Below, in pieces: positions 1 to 7,509 of a DNA stretch of 64,000 bases. The notes under the pieces are model-generated. The model had not been told where the DNA came from. It saw only the letters and a program-made list of their open reading frames with translations, and did not search any database. A program made the position numbers and the translations under genes. Positions within the stretch are counted from its first letter, which is position 1. The number at the start of each line of letters is the position of its first letter. This DNA comes from Ruminococcus sp. YE71 (GTDB lineage: Bacteria; Bacillota; Clostridia; Oscillospirales; Ruminococcaceae): the NCBI RefSeq assembly GCF_900119155.1, contig NZ_FPIR01000001.1, forward strand, positions 1-64,000, read 5' to 3'.

Positions 1-2986
1 CCACGTAAGTGCCGCCTACCTGAGGCTTGCTGATGGTATCGCCGTCGAGGTTCTTATAGCTGATGATGTATTCTGTATCGGGAACTTCGTCGCCGTCGTA
101 TTCTACAGAATCAACGTCGGGAGAGTTCGCAGCCAGAGTGATATCTGCGTCCTTGACGTCGGGCTTGATAACGAAGTCTTCGGTCGCGGTGCCGATATAG
201 CCGCCCGTACCTGTGATAATAACAGTGTAAGAACCGGGTGCGGTCGGAGCTTCTTCGAGTTCTTCGCCGTCCTCTTCGTAGGAAACGGTGTAGTCGGTAT
301 CTTCGGTCAGTTCGGTCTCGCCGAGGACTACGGTCTTGACCTCAGAGGAGTTCTCGCCCAGAGTGATAACAGCGTCGTCGATCTCGGTCTTGATGGAGAA
401 GTCCTTCGTAACGGTTCCCTGGTAGTTGTCAAGACCAGTGATGACAGCGGTGTAATCGCCTACTTCGGTGGGTGCCTCGTCGAGGTCGGTCTCGCCCTGC
501 TTGTAAGCAACAGAGTAATCTGTGCCTTCGATCAGGGTGGTCTCGCCGACAACTACCGATGCAACGTCAGCGCTGTTGGTCGCCATTGTGACGGTGGCGT
601 TTTCGATGGAGGTTTTGGTCTGCTGCCCTACGACCCAAAGATCTCCGTCCTTTGTTGCTGTATAGCCATCAGTCAAAAGGCTCGTCACATCAAAGCTGAA
701 CGTACCGCCGGTGATGGACAGAGTGTCATTAGCAAATTCATCATCGAATCCACCTGTAATGCTGCCGCCGGTGATAGTTACAGCGCCTTTATTTCTACTG
801 ATCGAATATCCTGCGCTCGTGATCGTGCCGCCGTTGATGGTTACGGAACCATCATTGGTATCTATTTTAAAGCCGTATGACCATGTATCTGTAAACTCGA
901 TCGCACCGCTTTCAATAGTCACTGAGATGTCCCCACATACTAAAATTGCATAGCCGCCACCAGGTATTGTCAGCTTTCCGTTCCCGACAGAATCCTTAAT
1001 TACTAAGTCGGCACGAGCGGTTAAATATTTTAAGGTAAGATTGTGTCCGTTGAGATCAAGTGTCGATGCTTTTTTGAAATCCACTTTTGAATTGGAACTG
1101 ATGATATCTTCGCCAAGCTTAATCAAGCCGCCTGCTGCAACGGCTGCTTTAAGCTCATCGATAGTTGTGACGACCTTTGTGTTCTCCGCAATAGAATCCC
1201 CGACAGCCCAGACATCGCCGATATGCTCGACCGGAACGCCCTCAGCAACAAGGCTCGTCACATCAAAGCTGAACGTACCGCCGGTGATGGACAGAGTGTC
1301 ATTAGTACTTCCATCACTATAGAATCCACCTGTAATGGTGCCGCCGTTGATCGTTACAGTGCCTTTGTTTCTACGGATCGAATATCCTGCGCTCGTGACC
1401 GTGCCGCCGTTGATGGTTACAAAACCATCATCAAAAATATTAATGCCCTCTGCCCCTATACTTGCAAACTCGATCGCACCGCTTTCAATAGTCACTGAGT
1501 TGCTACCATATACGCCAATTACATAGCCGTTATCAGTTAGTGTCAGCGTTCCGTTCTCGGCAGAATCCTGAATTACTAAATCGGTATAACTGTTTAAATA
1601 TTTTAAGGTAAGATGGTGTCCGTTGAGATCAAGTGTCGATGCTGTTTCGAAATCCACTTTTGAAGTGGAAGTGATATCTGCGCCAAGCTTAATCAAGCCG
1701 CCTGTTCCGCCTTCATCAACGGCTGCTTTAAGCTGTTCGATAGTTGTGACGACCGTTGGTATAGTAAACTCCTTCGTCACACTGCCGTCATAATTACCCG
1801 TACCCGTGATAACAGCGGTGTAAGTGCCGGGTTCGGTGGGCTTTTCGATTGTACCGACCTGAGAATCCTGATAGGTAACGGTGTAGTCGTTAGTCGTCAG
1901 CGTGGTCTCGCCGACAACTACCGATTCAACGTCAGCGCTGTTGGTCGCCATTGTGACGGTGGTGTTTTCGGCGGTGAGGGTGGTTTTGGTACTCGCTTTG
2001 ACAAAATGAGCTGTCGGTGCGGCATAATTATAGTTTATAGCGAGCGGAGAATTTGTACTGGTCTTTTCGATTCCGTCCACGATGTATGTCCAGTTTAAGA
2101 ATTCATATCCATTTTTAGCCGTGGCGTAATAAACATAATTGTCGCCCGATGCGCTTGTTCTTACCGAACCGAAATCTGTGTTTACAGTCTGACCGTATGA
2201 TTTGACTGCCGTAATATCATAGGTAACTGCCTTTATCTCAAACGCCTTTTCCACACTGCCCTCATAATCACCCGTACCCGTGATAACAGCGGTGTAAGTG
2301 CCGGGTTCGGTGGGTGCTGATTCGAGGTCGGTCTCGCCCTGCTTGTAGGAAACGGTGTAGTCTGTGGTCGCAGAAAGCGTGGTCTCGCCGACAACTACCG
2401 ATGCAACGTCAGCGGAGTTGGTCGCCATTGTGACGGTCGTGTTTTCGGTGGTGAGGGCGGTTTTGGTCGATACCGCTTCATAAGTGACCACGATCTTTTT
2501 TACAAGGTAGTACTCATGTGGAGAAATCAGGTTTACATCATTGCTGTTTACATTTGTGAATGATAATACTTGTCCCTCAGCGTTATATGTTCCCACTGTA
2601 TTATTTGCTTTGAGACTTTCCGGATTAGTACTAAGTGAATCTGATTGTCCACTCAGATATACAGTAACATCTTTGATCTTCTTTTCATTTGTAGCGGATA
2701 GATTGATCGTACCTTCACCGTTGCCCAATTTATAAAGCCAGGATCCCCAAATACTACTATTATATCGACCGCTAAAAGTTATTGAAACATCACCATCAGT
2801 TGTTGTGCCGCTTTTCTTAGTTTCCGCATTTGCATCAAATGTTGCAGTTTGAAGCGAGCTATCAGCACTCGCCATGATAGCCGTCCAACTCGTTACCGCC
2901 TGCGAGATAGGCTCAAAAGGCACCGAGCCTGTCACCATCGACAGTGCCATGATACCTGCTGTTACTCTTTTCCAAGATCGTTTCAT
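1..2986 (-). CDS. Secreted repeat-rich cell-surface protein (C-terminus outside the window)
   Basis: The reading frame is open from an ATG at 2986 (preceded by AAGGAGG) to the window edge, about 995 codons, so the C-terminus is missing. Residues 1 to about 42 form a signal peptide (basic MKRSWKR, then a hydrophobic stretch). At least five copies of a roughly 75-residue beta-type repeat follow, with the pattern TVTMATNSADV..VVVGETTL..DYTVSY..PGTYTAVITGTG.Y.G.V...F.I, at about residues 172-250, 332-405, 790-863 and on to the edge. Between copies 1 and 2 lies a segment (about 250-328, containing GYEFLNW) like a divergent InlB B-repeat. Residues about 407-790 hold two tandem copies of a cassette rich in TITGGTITGG motifs, suggesting a beta-helix. 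The role is probably adhesion or surface display. No enzyme domain is visible in the part present. Confidence 0.85.
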   Translation of the reverse strand, partial: MKRSWKRVTAGIMALSMVTGSVPFEPISQAVTSWTAIMASADSSLQTATFDANAETKKSGTTTDGDVSITFSGRYNSSIWGSWLYKLGNGEGTINLSATNEKKIKDVTVYLSGQSDSLSTNPESLKANNTVGTYNAEGQVLSFTNVNSNDVNLISPHEYYLVKKIVVTYEAVSTKTALTTENTTVTMATNSADVASVVVGETTLSATTDYTVSYKQGETDLESAPTEPGTYTAVITGTGDYEGSVEKAFEIKAVTYDITAVKSYGQTVNTDFGSVRTSASGDNYVYYATAKNGYEFLNWTYIVDGIEKTSTNSPLAINYNYAAPTAHFVKASTKTTLTAENTTVTMATNSADVESVVVGETTLTTNDYTVTYQDSQVGTIEKPTEPGTYTAVITGTGNYDGSVTKEFTIPTVVTTIEQLKAAVDEGGTGGLIKLGADITSTSKVDFETASTLDLNGHHLTLKYLNSYTDLVIQDSAENGTLTLTDNGYVIGVYGSNSVTIESGAIEFASIGAEGINIFDDGFVTINGGTVTSAGYSIRRNKGTVTINGGTITGGFYSDGSTNDTLSITGGTFSFDVTSLVAEGVPVEHIGDVWAVGDSIAENTKVVTTIDELKAAVAAGGLIKLGEDIISSNSKVDFKKASTLDLNGHNLTLKYLTARADLVIKDSVGNGKLTIPGGGYAILVCGDISVTIESGAIEFTDTWSYGFKIDTNDGSVTINGGTITSAGYSISRNKGAVTITGGSITGGFDDEFANDTLSITGGTFSFDVTSLLTDGYTATKDGDLWVVGQQTKTSIENATVTMATNSADVASVVVGETTLIEGTDYSVAYKQGETDLDEAPTEVGDYTAVITGLDNYQGTVTKDFSIKTEIDDAVITLGENSSEVKTVVLGETELTEDTDYTVSYEEDGEELEEAPTAPGSYTVIITGTGGYIGTATEDFVIKPDVKDADITLAANSPDVDSVEYDGDEVPDTEYIISYKNLDGDTISKPQVGGTYV
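679..1304. repeat. Direct repeat inside the surface-protein gene
   Basis: The 54 bases at 679-732 are identical to 1251-1304, an offset of 572 bases, within two in-frame copies of the beta-helix-like cassette. Flanking parts of the cassettes have diverged. This suggests tandem duplication followed by drift or local gene conversion. Confidence 0.85.
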
Positions 2987-3049
2987 AAGAATTCCTCCTT
3001 ATTCAGATTTTTTTTGAAGCGCTCTGCACTTCTTTAGCTGTACTTGTTA

Positions 3050-3078
3050 GAAAACTATTACCGTTTGGTAATGTTTTC
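3050..3078 (-). other. 5' leader stem-loop of the surface-protein gene
   Basis: GAAAACATTACC and GGTAATAGTTTTC pair with one bulged base around an AAAC loop in the leader of the gene starting at 2986. No U-tract follows on the minus strand, so a stability element or operator is likelier than a terminator. Confidence 0.45.
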
Positions 3079-3091
3079 CCTCATGTTAACA

Positions 3092-3120
3092 ATTATATCA
3101 CAGTAGGTTCAATATTTCAA
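3092..3120 (-). promoter_or_regulatory. Sigma-A promoter of the surface-protein gene
   Basis: Read on the minus strand, TTGAAA and TATAAT are separated by 17 bases, about 105 bases upstream of the start codon at 2986. Confidence 0.7.
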
Positions 3121-3216
3121 GTGATTTCTTAATAATTTATTATTTTAACAGCTTTTTTGTGAATATTCTACAAACATACACAAGTCGTTTTGTCAGCATA
3201 TGCTCCCCGTCAACGC

Positions 3217-3245
3217 AAAAAAAGACCGCAGGTCATCTGCGGTCT
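3217..3245 (-). terminator. Terminator of the aminotransferase gene
   Basis: A perfect 9-bp stem (AGACCGCAG / CTGCGGTCT, loop of 5) is followed on the minus strand by seven U, six bases beyond the stop codon at 3251. Confidence 0.85.
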
Positions 3246-3250
3246 CTCTT

Positions 3251-4474
3251 TTACTGTCTGTATGTTTTTAAAAATTCGCTCAGTCCGTCCATCGACTCGC
3301 TCAGCGTTTTCAGGTCGGGCAGGTACACAATCCTGAAATGGTCGGGCGTCTCCCAGTGGAAACCGCCGCCTGCCACCAGCAGTATCTTCTTCTCATGCAG
3401 GAAATCCAGCACGAACTTCTCGTCGTTGGTGATGCCGAACTTCCCGATGTCTATCTTCGGGAAGATGTAGAACGCCGCTTTCGGCTTTACCGCGGTGATG
3501 CCGTCGATCTCGTTCAGCGCCTTCGTGATGAACTCGCGCTGTTCGTAGATGCGTCCGCCGGGCAGCAGCAGCGGATCCTTCCAGCCGAAGGAGGACGGGT
3601 CGAGCGCCTTCGGTATCATATGCTGTGCAGGCACGTTCGAGCAAAGTCTCATGGAGGAGAGCATATTGATGCCCTCGATGTAGCCCTTCGCCGCCTGCTT
3701 GTTGCCCGAAAGGGTCATCCAGCCGCAGCGGTAGCCCGCCGTCATGTGGGACTTCGACAGTCCGCCGAAGGTCACGCAGAACACCTCGGGGTCGGCGATG
3801 GACGCTATCGAAACGTGCTCAACGTCGTCCATCAGCAGTCTGTCGTATATCTCATCGGAGAATATCATCAGACCGTTCTCCTTCGCCACATCGGCTATCT
3901 GCTGCAACAGATCCTTCGAGTAGACCGCGCCCGTGGGGTTGTTCGGGTTGATGATGACGATAGCCTTGGTGTTCGGGGTTATCTTCTTTCTGATGTCGGC
4001 AATATCGGGGTTCCAGTCGGAACTTTCGTCGCAGATGTAGTGTACCGCAGTACCGCCCGCAAGTGTCACCGAAGCCGTCCAGAGCGGATAGTCGGGGGCA
4101 GGCACGAGCACCTCGTCGCCCGAATCCAGCAGACCCTGCATGGACATGGTGATGAGCTCGGAAACGCCGTTGCCCGTGTAGATGTCCTTCACGGTAACGC
4201 CCGTGATGCCCTTGTACTCGTTGTAGCGCTTTATGGCCTCCAGCGCCTCGGGGATGCCCTTTGAATCGCTGTAGCCCATCGAAGCGGTGAGCGAATCAGC
4301 CATGGTCTCCAGAATGAAATCGGGGGCGGAGAAACCGAACTTTGCAGGGTTTCCGATATTGAGCTTCAATATGCGCTCCCCCTGAGCCTCCATCTCATTG
4401 GCGGCATCCATTACAGGACCTCTTATGTCATAACACACATAGTCGAGCTTATGCGACTTTGAAAAACTTCTCAT
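3251..4474 (-). CDS. Alanine aminotransferase-like PLP enzyme (AlaA type)
   Basis: A 407-residue fold-type I aminotransferase, close in pattern to E. coli AlaA, which makes alanine from pyruvate and glutamate. Visible features are the N-terminal VCYDIRGPV and LNIGNPAKFGF segments, VPAPDYPLWT, INPNNPTGAVYSK (177-189), SDEIYDRLL with the PLP-contacting Asp207, and GGLSK with the Schiff-base Lys241. The start was placed at 4474, which has AAGGAG just upstream and matches AlaA's N-terminus. A longer frame opens at 4555, but the TTGACT-17-TATAAT promoter at 4561-4589 puts transcription initiation at about that base, so the longer form is unlikely. It is a single-gene unit with its own promoter and terminator. 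Confidence 0.92.
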   Translation of the reverse strand: MRSFSKSHKLDYVCYDIRGPVMDAANEMEAQGERILKLNIGNPAKFGFSAPDFILETMADSLTASMGYSDSKGIPEALEAIKRYNEYKGITGVTVKDIYTGNGVSELITMSMQGLLDSGDEVLVPAPDYPLWTASVTLAGGTAVHYICDESSDWNPDIADIRKKITPNTKAIVIINPNNPTGAVYSKDLLQQIADVAKENGLMIFSDEIYDRLLMDDVEHVSIASIADPEVFCVTFGGLSKSHMTAGYRCGWMTLSGNKQAAKGYIEGINMLSSMRLCSNVPAQHMIPKALDPSSFGWKDPLLLPGGRIYEQREFITKALNEIDGITAVKPKAAFYIFPKIDIGKFGITNDEKFVLDFLHEKKILLVAGGGFHWETPDHFRIVYLPDLKTLSESMDGLSEFLKTYRQ

Positions 4475-4560
4475 CTTAAACTTACTCCTTTTTGCGGCGA
4501 AGGTCCCGACAGCGATTTTTGCAAGTTCAGCCTGCCGACGATTCACCGAAGTCAAGTTCT

Positions 4561-4589
4561 ATTATAGCACCTATTTCACGCAAAGTCAA
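4561..4589 (-). promoter_or_regulatory. Sigma-A promoter of the aminotransferase gene
   Basis: TTGACT and TATAAT with a 17-base spacer on the minus strand. The predicted start near 4553 leaves an 80-base leader to the ATG at 4474. Confidence 0.75.
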
Positions 4590-4637
4590 TAATGATTATT
4601 CACAAAACGGTGCGCAAGTGCGGCGGTGTTTTTGCCG

Positions 4638-6341
4638 TCAGCCCTCTGACAGCGAGGAGTAATAGGCTTCAAGATTCGGGCGTGCCGCCACATAGTAGGG
4701 TTCAAGGCGCTTGTCGAACTGCGTCCCCATGCCCTCCATGATGATGCGGTCCGCCTTTTCAAAGGACATACTCTCCTTGTAGACGCGCTTGCTGACGAGG
4801 GCGTCGTAAACGTCGGCTATCGCCATGATGCGCGCTTCGAGGGGTATCCGGTCGCCCTTCAGACCCTCGGGGTAGCCCGAGCCGTCCCAGCGTTCGTGGT
4901 GGTAGTGCGCCACGTTCTCGGCGATGATGTGGAAGGTGTAGTCGTCGGTGTCTTTGAGCACCTCATGAACGATGCGCGCACCCTCGGCGGCGTGAGCCTT
5001 CATCTTCTCGAACTCCCAGGGCTCGAAGCGTCCGGGCTTGCGGAGGATAGCGTCGTCAACGGCTATCTTTCCGAGGTCGTGCATAGGCGCGGCCTTGATG
5101 ATGTCCTCACAGAACTCATCCGACAGCTCGAAGGTATCGCCCTTGCGTATCTCTTCCACAAGGATGCGGACGCCCTCGCTGGTGCGCTTGATGTGACCGC
5201 CCGTGGAGTTGTCGCGGCTTTCGACCATGGTCGCCATGCTCATGATGAGGTTGTTGTGCATCGAAACGAGGTTCGCGGTCTTCTCGCTGACCTGCTTTTC
5301 AAGGTCGTCGTTATAGTGTTCGATAAGAGCCACGTACTTGCGGTTCTGGGTGTCGTCGTTGAGGAACAGCTGGTAGCCCCTGCGTCTTTTGCCGTCGTAG
5401 AGGTAGTTTATATCCACAAGGTAGGTCTTGTCGCCCGTCTCGTAGTAGACCCTGTCCTTGCTATCGTCGGCGATAAAGTCGGTGAGCCATGAGAGCACGG
5501 TCTTTTCAAGGTTCGCGTTGCCCTTGACGGGCTTATCGACGGTCACCTTTTCGAGGTCGGGGAGAAGACGTCTTGCGGTCTCGTTGCTTCCGAGGTAGTT
5601 GAGGGAGAAGTCGAAGGAGATGAAGCCCGTATTGTCAGCCTGCACCAGGGAGTCGATGCCCGAGTCGGTTATATCGTAGAGCATCATCCTGTAGACGATG
5701 ACGAGGTAGACGAACTGTGCGAAAACGTAAGCCACAGGCACCAGCTCGATAACCGTGATGACCTTTCTTCCGCCGAAGAAAGCCACTATGCAGATGACTT
5801 CGGGCAGGAACATCAGCAGGAGAAGCTGGTTCGAGACCTGGGTCTTCTTGAAGAAGCAGTAGACGATCGCCGCCACGCTCAGAGCGAAGTAGACGAATAT
5901 CATGATGTAGAAGACGTCGTGCAGAGGTCCGTACTCTTTAATAAGGTAAGAAGTCCCGTCCTCTCTGACAAAACCGATGTTTTTGTAGAAGCTGGCGTTT
6001 TTGCCCGCGGTCAGTGACGCCAGATACGTGAACGAGGTCAGCAGATACAGCCCCATCCGCACCAGCTTCGGCAGTTTGATCCTGCACAGGCTGAACACGG
6101 TCAGCATGATTATCAGTATCTGATAACACCCTCCGATATAGCAGACCTTGTTGGCAAGCACCGCCGCTTCAAGCGACTGTGTCTCGGACAGAAGGTAAAA
6201 TCCCAGATTGGTGATGGGCACCATCACGAAAATGAGCGTGATATGCACATCAAAATGCTTGTGCCATATGAACATATATATCATCGTCAGCACCAGCGAA
6301 GCCGCAAATGTTGACAAATAGTAGATCTCACTACAGGACAT
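4638..6341 (-). CDS. 7TM sensor with C-terminal HD-GYP domain (cyclic di-GMP phosphodiesterase type)
   Basis: A 567-residue membrane protein. Residues 1 to about 225 contain about seven hydrophobic helices of the kind found in 7TM-type histidine-kinase sensors. A PAS-like soluble linker follows (FISFDFSLNYLGSNETARRLLP, about 250-340), then a C-terminal HD-GYP domain. The metal and signature motifs are intact: HDLGK, the histidine pair of HYHHERWDG, GSGYPEGLKGDRIPLEARIMAIADVYDALVS split over that region, and a following KADRII helix. HD-GYP domains hydrolyse cyclic di-GMP or related dinucleotides. The ligand sensed is unknown. AAAGGAGG lies 7 bases before the ATG. Repeat A1 lies directly upstream and I see no clear promoter there. 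Confidence 0.9.
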   Translation of the reverse strand: MSCSEIYYLSTFAASLVLTMIYMFIWHKHFDVHITLIFVMVPITNLGFYLLSETQSLEAAVLANKVCYIGGCYQILIIMLTVFSLCRIKLPKLVRMGLYLLTSFTYLASLTAGKNASFYKNIGFVREDGTSYLIKEYGPLHDVFYIMIFVYFALSVAAIVYCFFKKTQVSNQLLLLMFLPEVICIVAFFGGRKVITVIELVPVAYVFAQFVYLVIVYRMMLYDITDSGIDSLVQADNTGFISFDFSLNYLGSNETARRLLPDLEKVTVDKPVKGNANLEKTVLSWLTDFIADDSKDRVYYETGDKTYLVDINYLYDGKRRRGYQLFLNDDTQNRKYVALIEHYNDDLEKQVSEKTANLVSMHNNLIMSMATMVESRDNSTGGHIKRTSEGVRILVEEIRKGDTFELSDEFCEDIIKAAPMHDLGKIAVDDAILRKPGRFEPWEFEKMKAHAAEGARIVHEVLKDTDDYTFHIIAENVAHYHHERWDGSGYPEGLKGDRIPLEARIMAIADVYDALVSKRVYKESMSFEKADRIIMEGMGTQFDKRLEPYYVAARPNLEAYYSSLSEG

Positions 6342-6395
6342 ATATTTCCTCCTTTAAAAAACTCCCTTTCTACATAGATCAGACTTTGAGAGTTA

Positions 6396-6740
6396 TTGGG
6401 GGAGACCCTTTTGAAAAAGGGTCTCCCCCAAACCCCCTCACTAAAACTTTTAATACTTTTTGGCTTTTGGGCGGTTCTTCCTTACTTTGTAGAGGTCGGG
6501 AAGTTTGTAGTTCTACTCTTAGATAGCTTGACCTTGCCAAAAAGACGTACATGAGAGCGTAACGCTTCATTTGCGGTATTTATCAGACGGTCACTCTTGA
6601 AGCGGTGATAGTCTATCTTTCCAACCACAACAAACGAACAACATATTAAAAGTCTTTGGAATGTGGGCCGCCTTAGCTTCGCACGGCAAGGGGAGAACCT
6701 TTCTTCAGAAAGGTTTCCCCCAGTAAAACCCGCAGGCAGC
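6396..6740 (-). repeat. Dispersed repeat family A, copy A1
   Basis: This and the next few bases fill the 530-base gap between the marR-like gene and the HD-GYP gene. In the sense of the upstream marR-like gene it begins with CTGCGGGTTTTACTGGGGG, then a hairpin of AACCTTTC/GAAAGGTT, the shared module (6668-6687), CCAAAGACTTTTAATATG, and about 200 bases of conserved spacer. It ends in TATTAAAAGTTTTAGTGAGG plus a very strong hairpin at 6396-6431, with a perfect 17-bp stem and a loop of two. Clearly related copies lie at about 18246, 27303, 40955 and 59786. No convincing protein is encoded. Confidence 0.85.
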
Positions 6741-6833
6741 ACCCAAGAAAAGGGGATCAAGAAAAATAGTTTACTTTTTTAATTATAAACTATAAATCTC
6801 CAAATGTCAATACGGCACTTGCTGATAATTGCG

Positions 6834-6864
6834 AAAAAAAGCCGCAGGACGTGATTCCTGCGGC
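6834..6864 (-). terminator. Terminator of the marR-like gene (6872-7312)
   Basis: GCCGCAGGA / TCCTGCGGC, a 9-bp perfect stem, is followed on the minus strand by seven U, 7 bases after the stop codon. Confidence 0.85.
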
Positions 6865-6871
6865 TGTGGGT

Positions 6872-7312
6872 TCAGTCGGAAGACATTTTTTTGAGCATCT
6901 CGGTCGCTTCGTCGATAGTCTGGACGATAGCGTCGAGCTTGTTCTGGGGAACGTCGTCGAGGGCTGCTGCGAAGCCCTTGCCGCGTTCAAGCATACGGTC
7001 TATCATCTCGCAGCCGTGGTCTGTCACCGAGATAAGCACGCTGCGCTCATCCTTCTTCGAGCGGGTGCGGCAGAGAAGACCGTCGCGCTCAAGCTTTTTG
7101 CAGAGAGTGGAAGCGTTGGAGTGAGTGATATTGAAGTAATTGCTCAGGTCTCCCACCGAAAGGCTTCCCTCAGAGCGGATAAGGAACAGCATCATAGTCT
7201 GGAGGACGGTCAGCCCCTCCTCCTTGCACATATGCTCTATCACCTTGAACAGCGAATATTTCAGGTCGTAATATGATTTGCACAGGCAGGAAAGATAATT
7301 TTCTGTGATCAT
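6872..7312 (-). CDS. MarR-family transcriptional regulator
   Basis: A 146-residue protein with the MarR layout: N-terminal dimerisation helices, a winged helix-turn-helix (LSVGDLSNYFNITHSNASTL, then KKLERDGLL) and the beta-wing RTRSKKDERSVLISVT, then C-terminal helices. The ATG at 7312 follows GAGGTG. It has its own promoter and terminator and lies 197 bases downstream of the yhgE-like gene on the same strand. MarR proteins usually repress adjacent transporter or efflux genes and respond to small ligands, so the yhgE-like gene is a plausible target. No ligand can be inferred. Confidence 0.9.
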   Translation of the reverse strand: MITENYLSCLCKSYYDLKYSLFKVIEHMCKEEGLTVLQTMMLFLIRSEGSLSVGDLSNYFNITHSNASTLCKKLERDGLLCRTRSKKDERSVLISVTDHGCEMIDRMLERGKGFAAALDDVPQNKLDAIVQTIDEATEMLKKMSSD

Positions 7313-7423
7313 TACATTTCACCTCAGTCAGAGTTGCCACCGTTACCGGAGGAAAAAGCCGAAAACCGTGCTGTTCTCCTTCAATATGGTGAATTTCGTT
7401 AATTTCTGATTCAAACTATATAT

Positions 7424-7453
7424 ATTATAACACATTTCAACATTAATTGTCAA
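7424..7453 (-). promoter_or_regulatory. Promoter of the marR-like gene
   Basis: TTGACA and TATAAT are spaced by 18 bases on the minus strand, between the yhgE terminator and the marR start. Confidence 0.65.
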
Positions 7454-7462
7454 GTCTTTTTT

Positions 7463-7497
7463 CAAAAAAAACGAGGCCGGGTTTTCCCGACCTCGTT
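7463..7497 (-). terminator. Terminator of the yhgE-like gene
   Basis: A 12-bp stem (AACGAGGTCGGG / CCCGGCCTCGTT, one G-U pair, TTTT loop on the plus strand) is followed on the minus strand by a run of seven to eight U. It separates yhgE from the marR-like gene. Confidence 0.85.
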
Positions 7498-7509
7498 TGG
7501 GATGACCTA

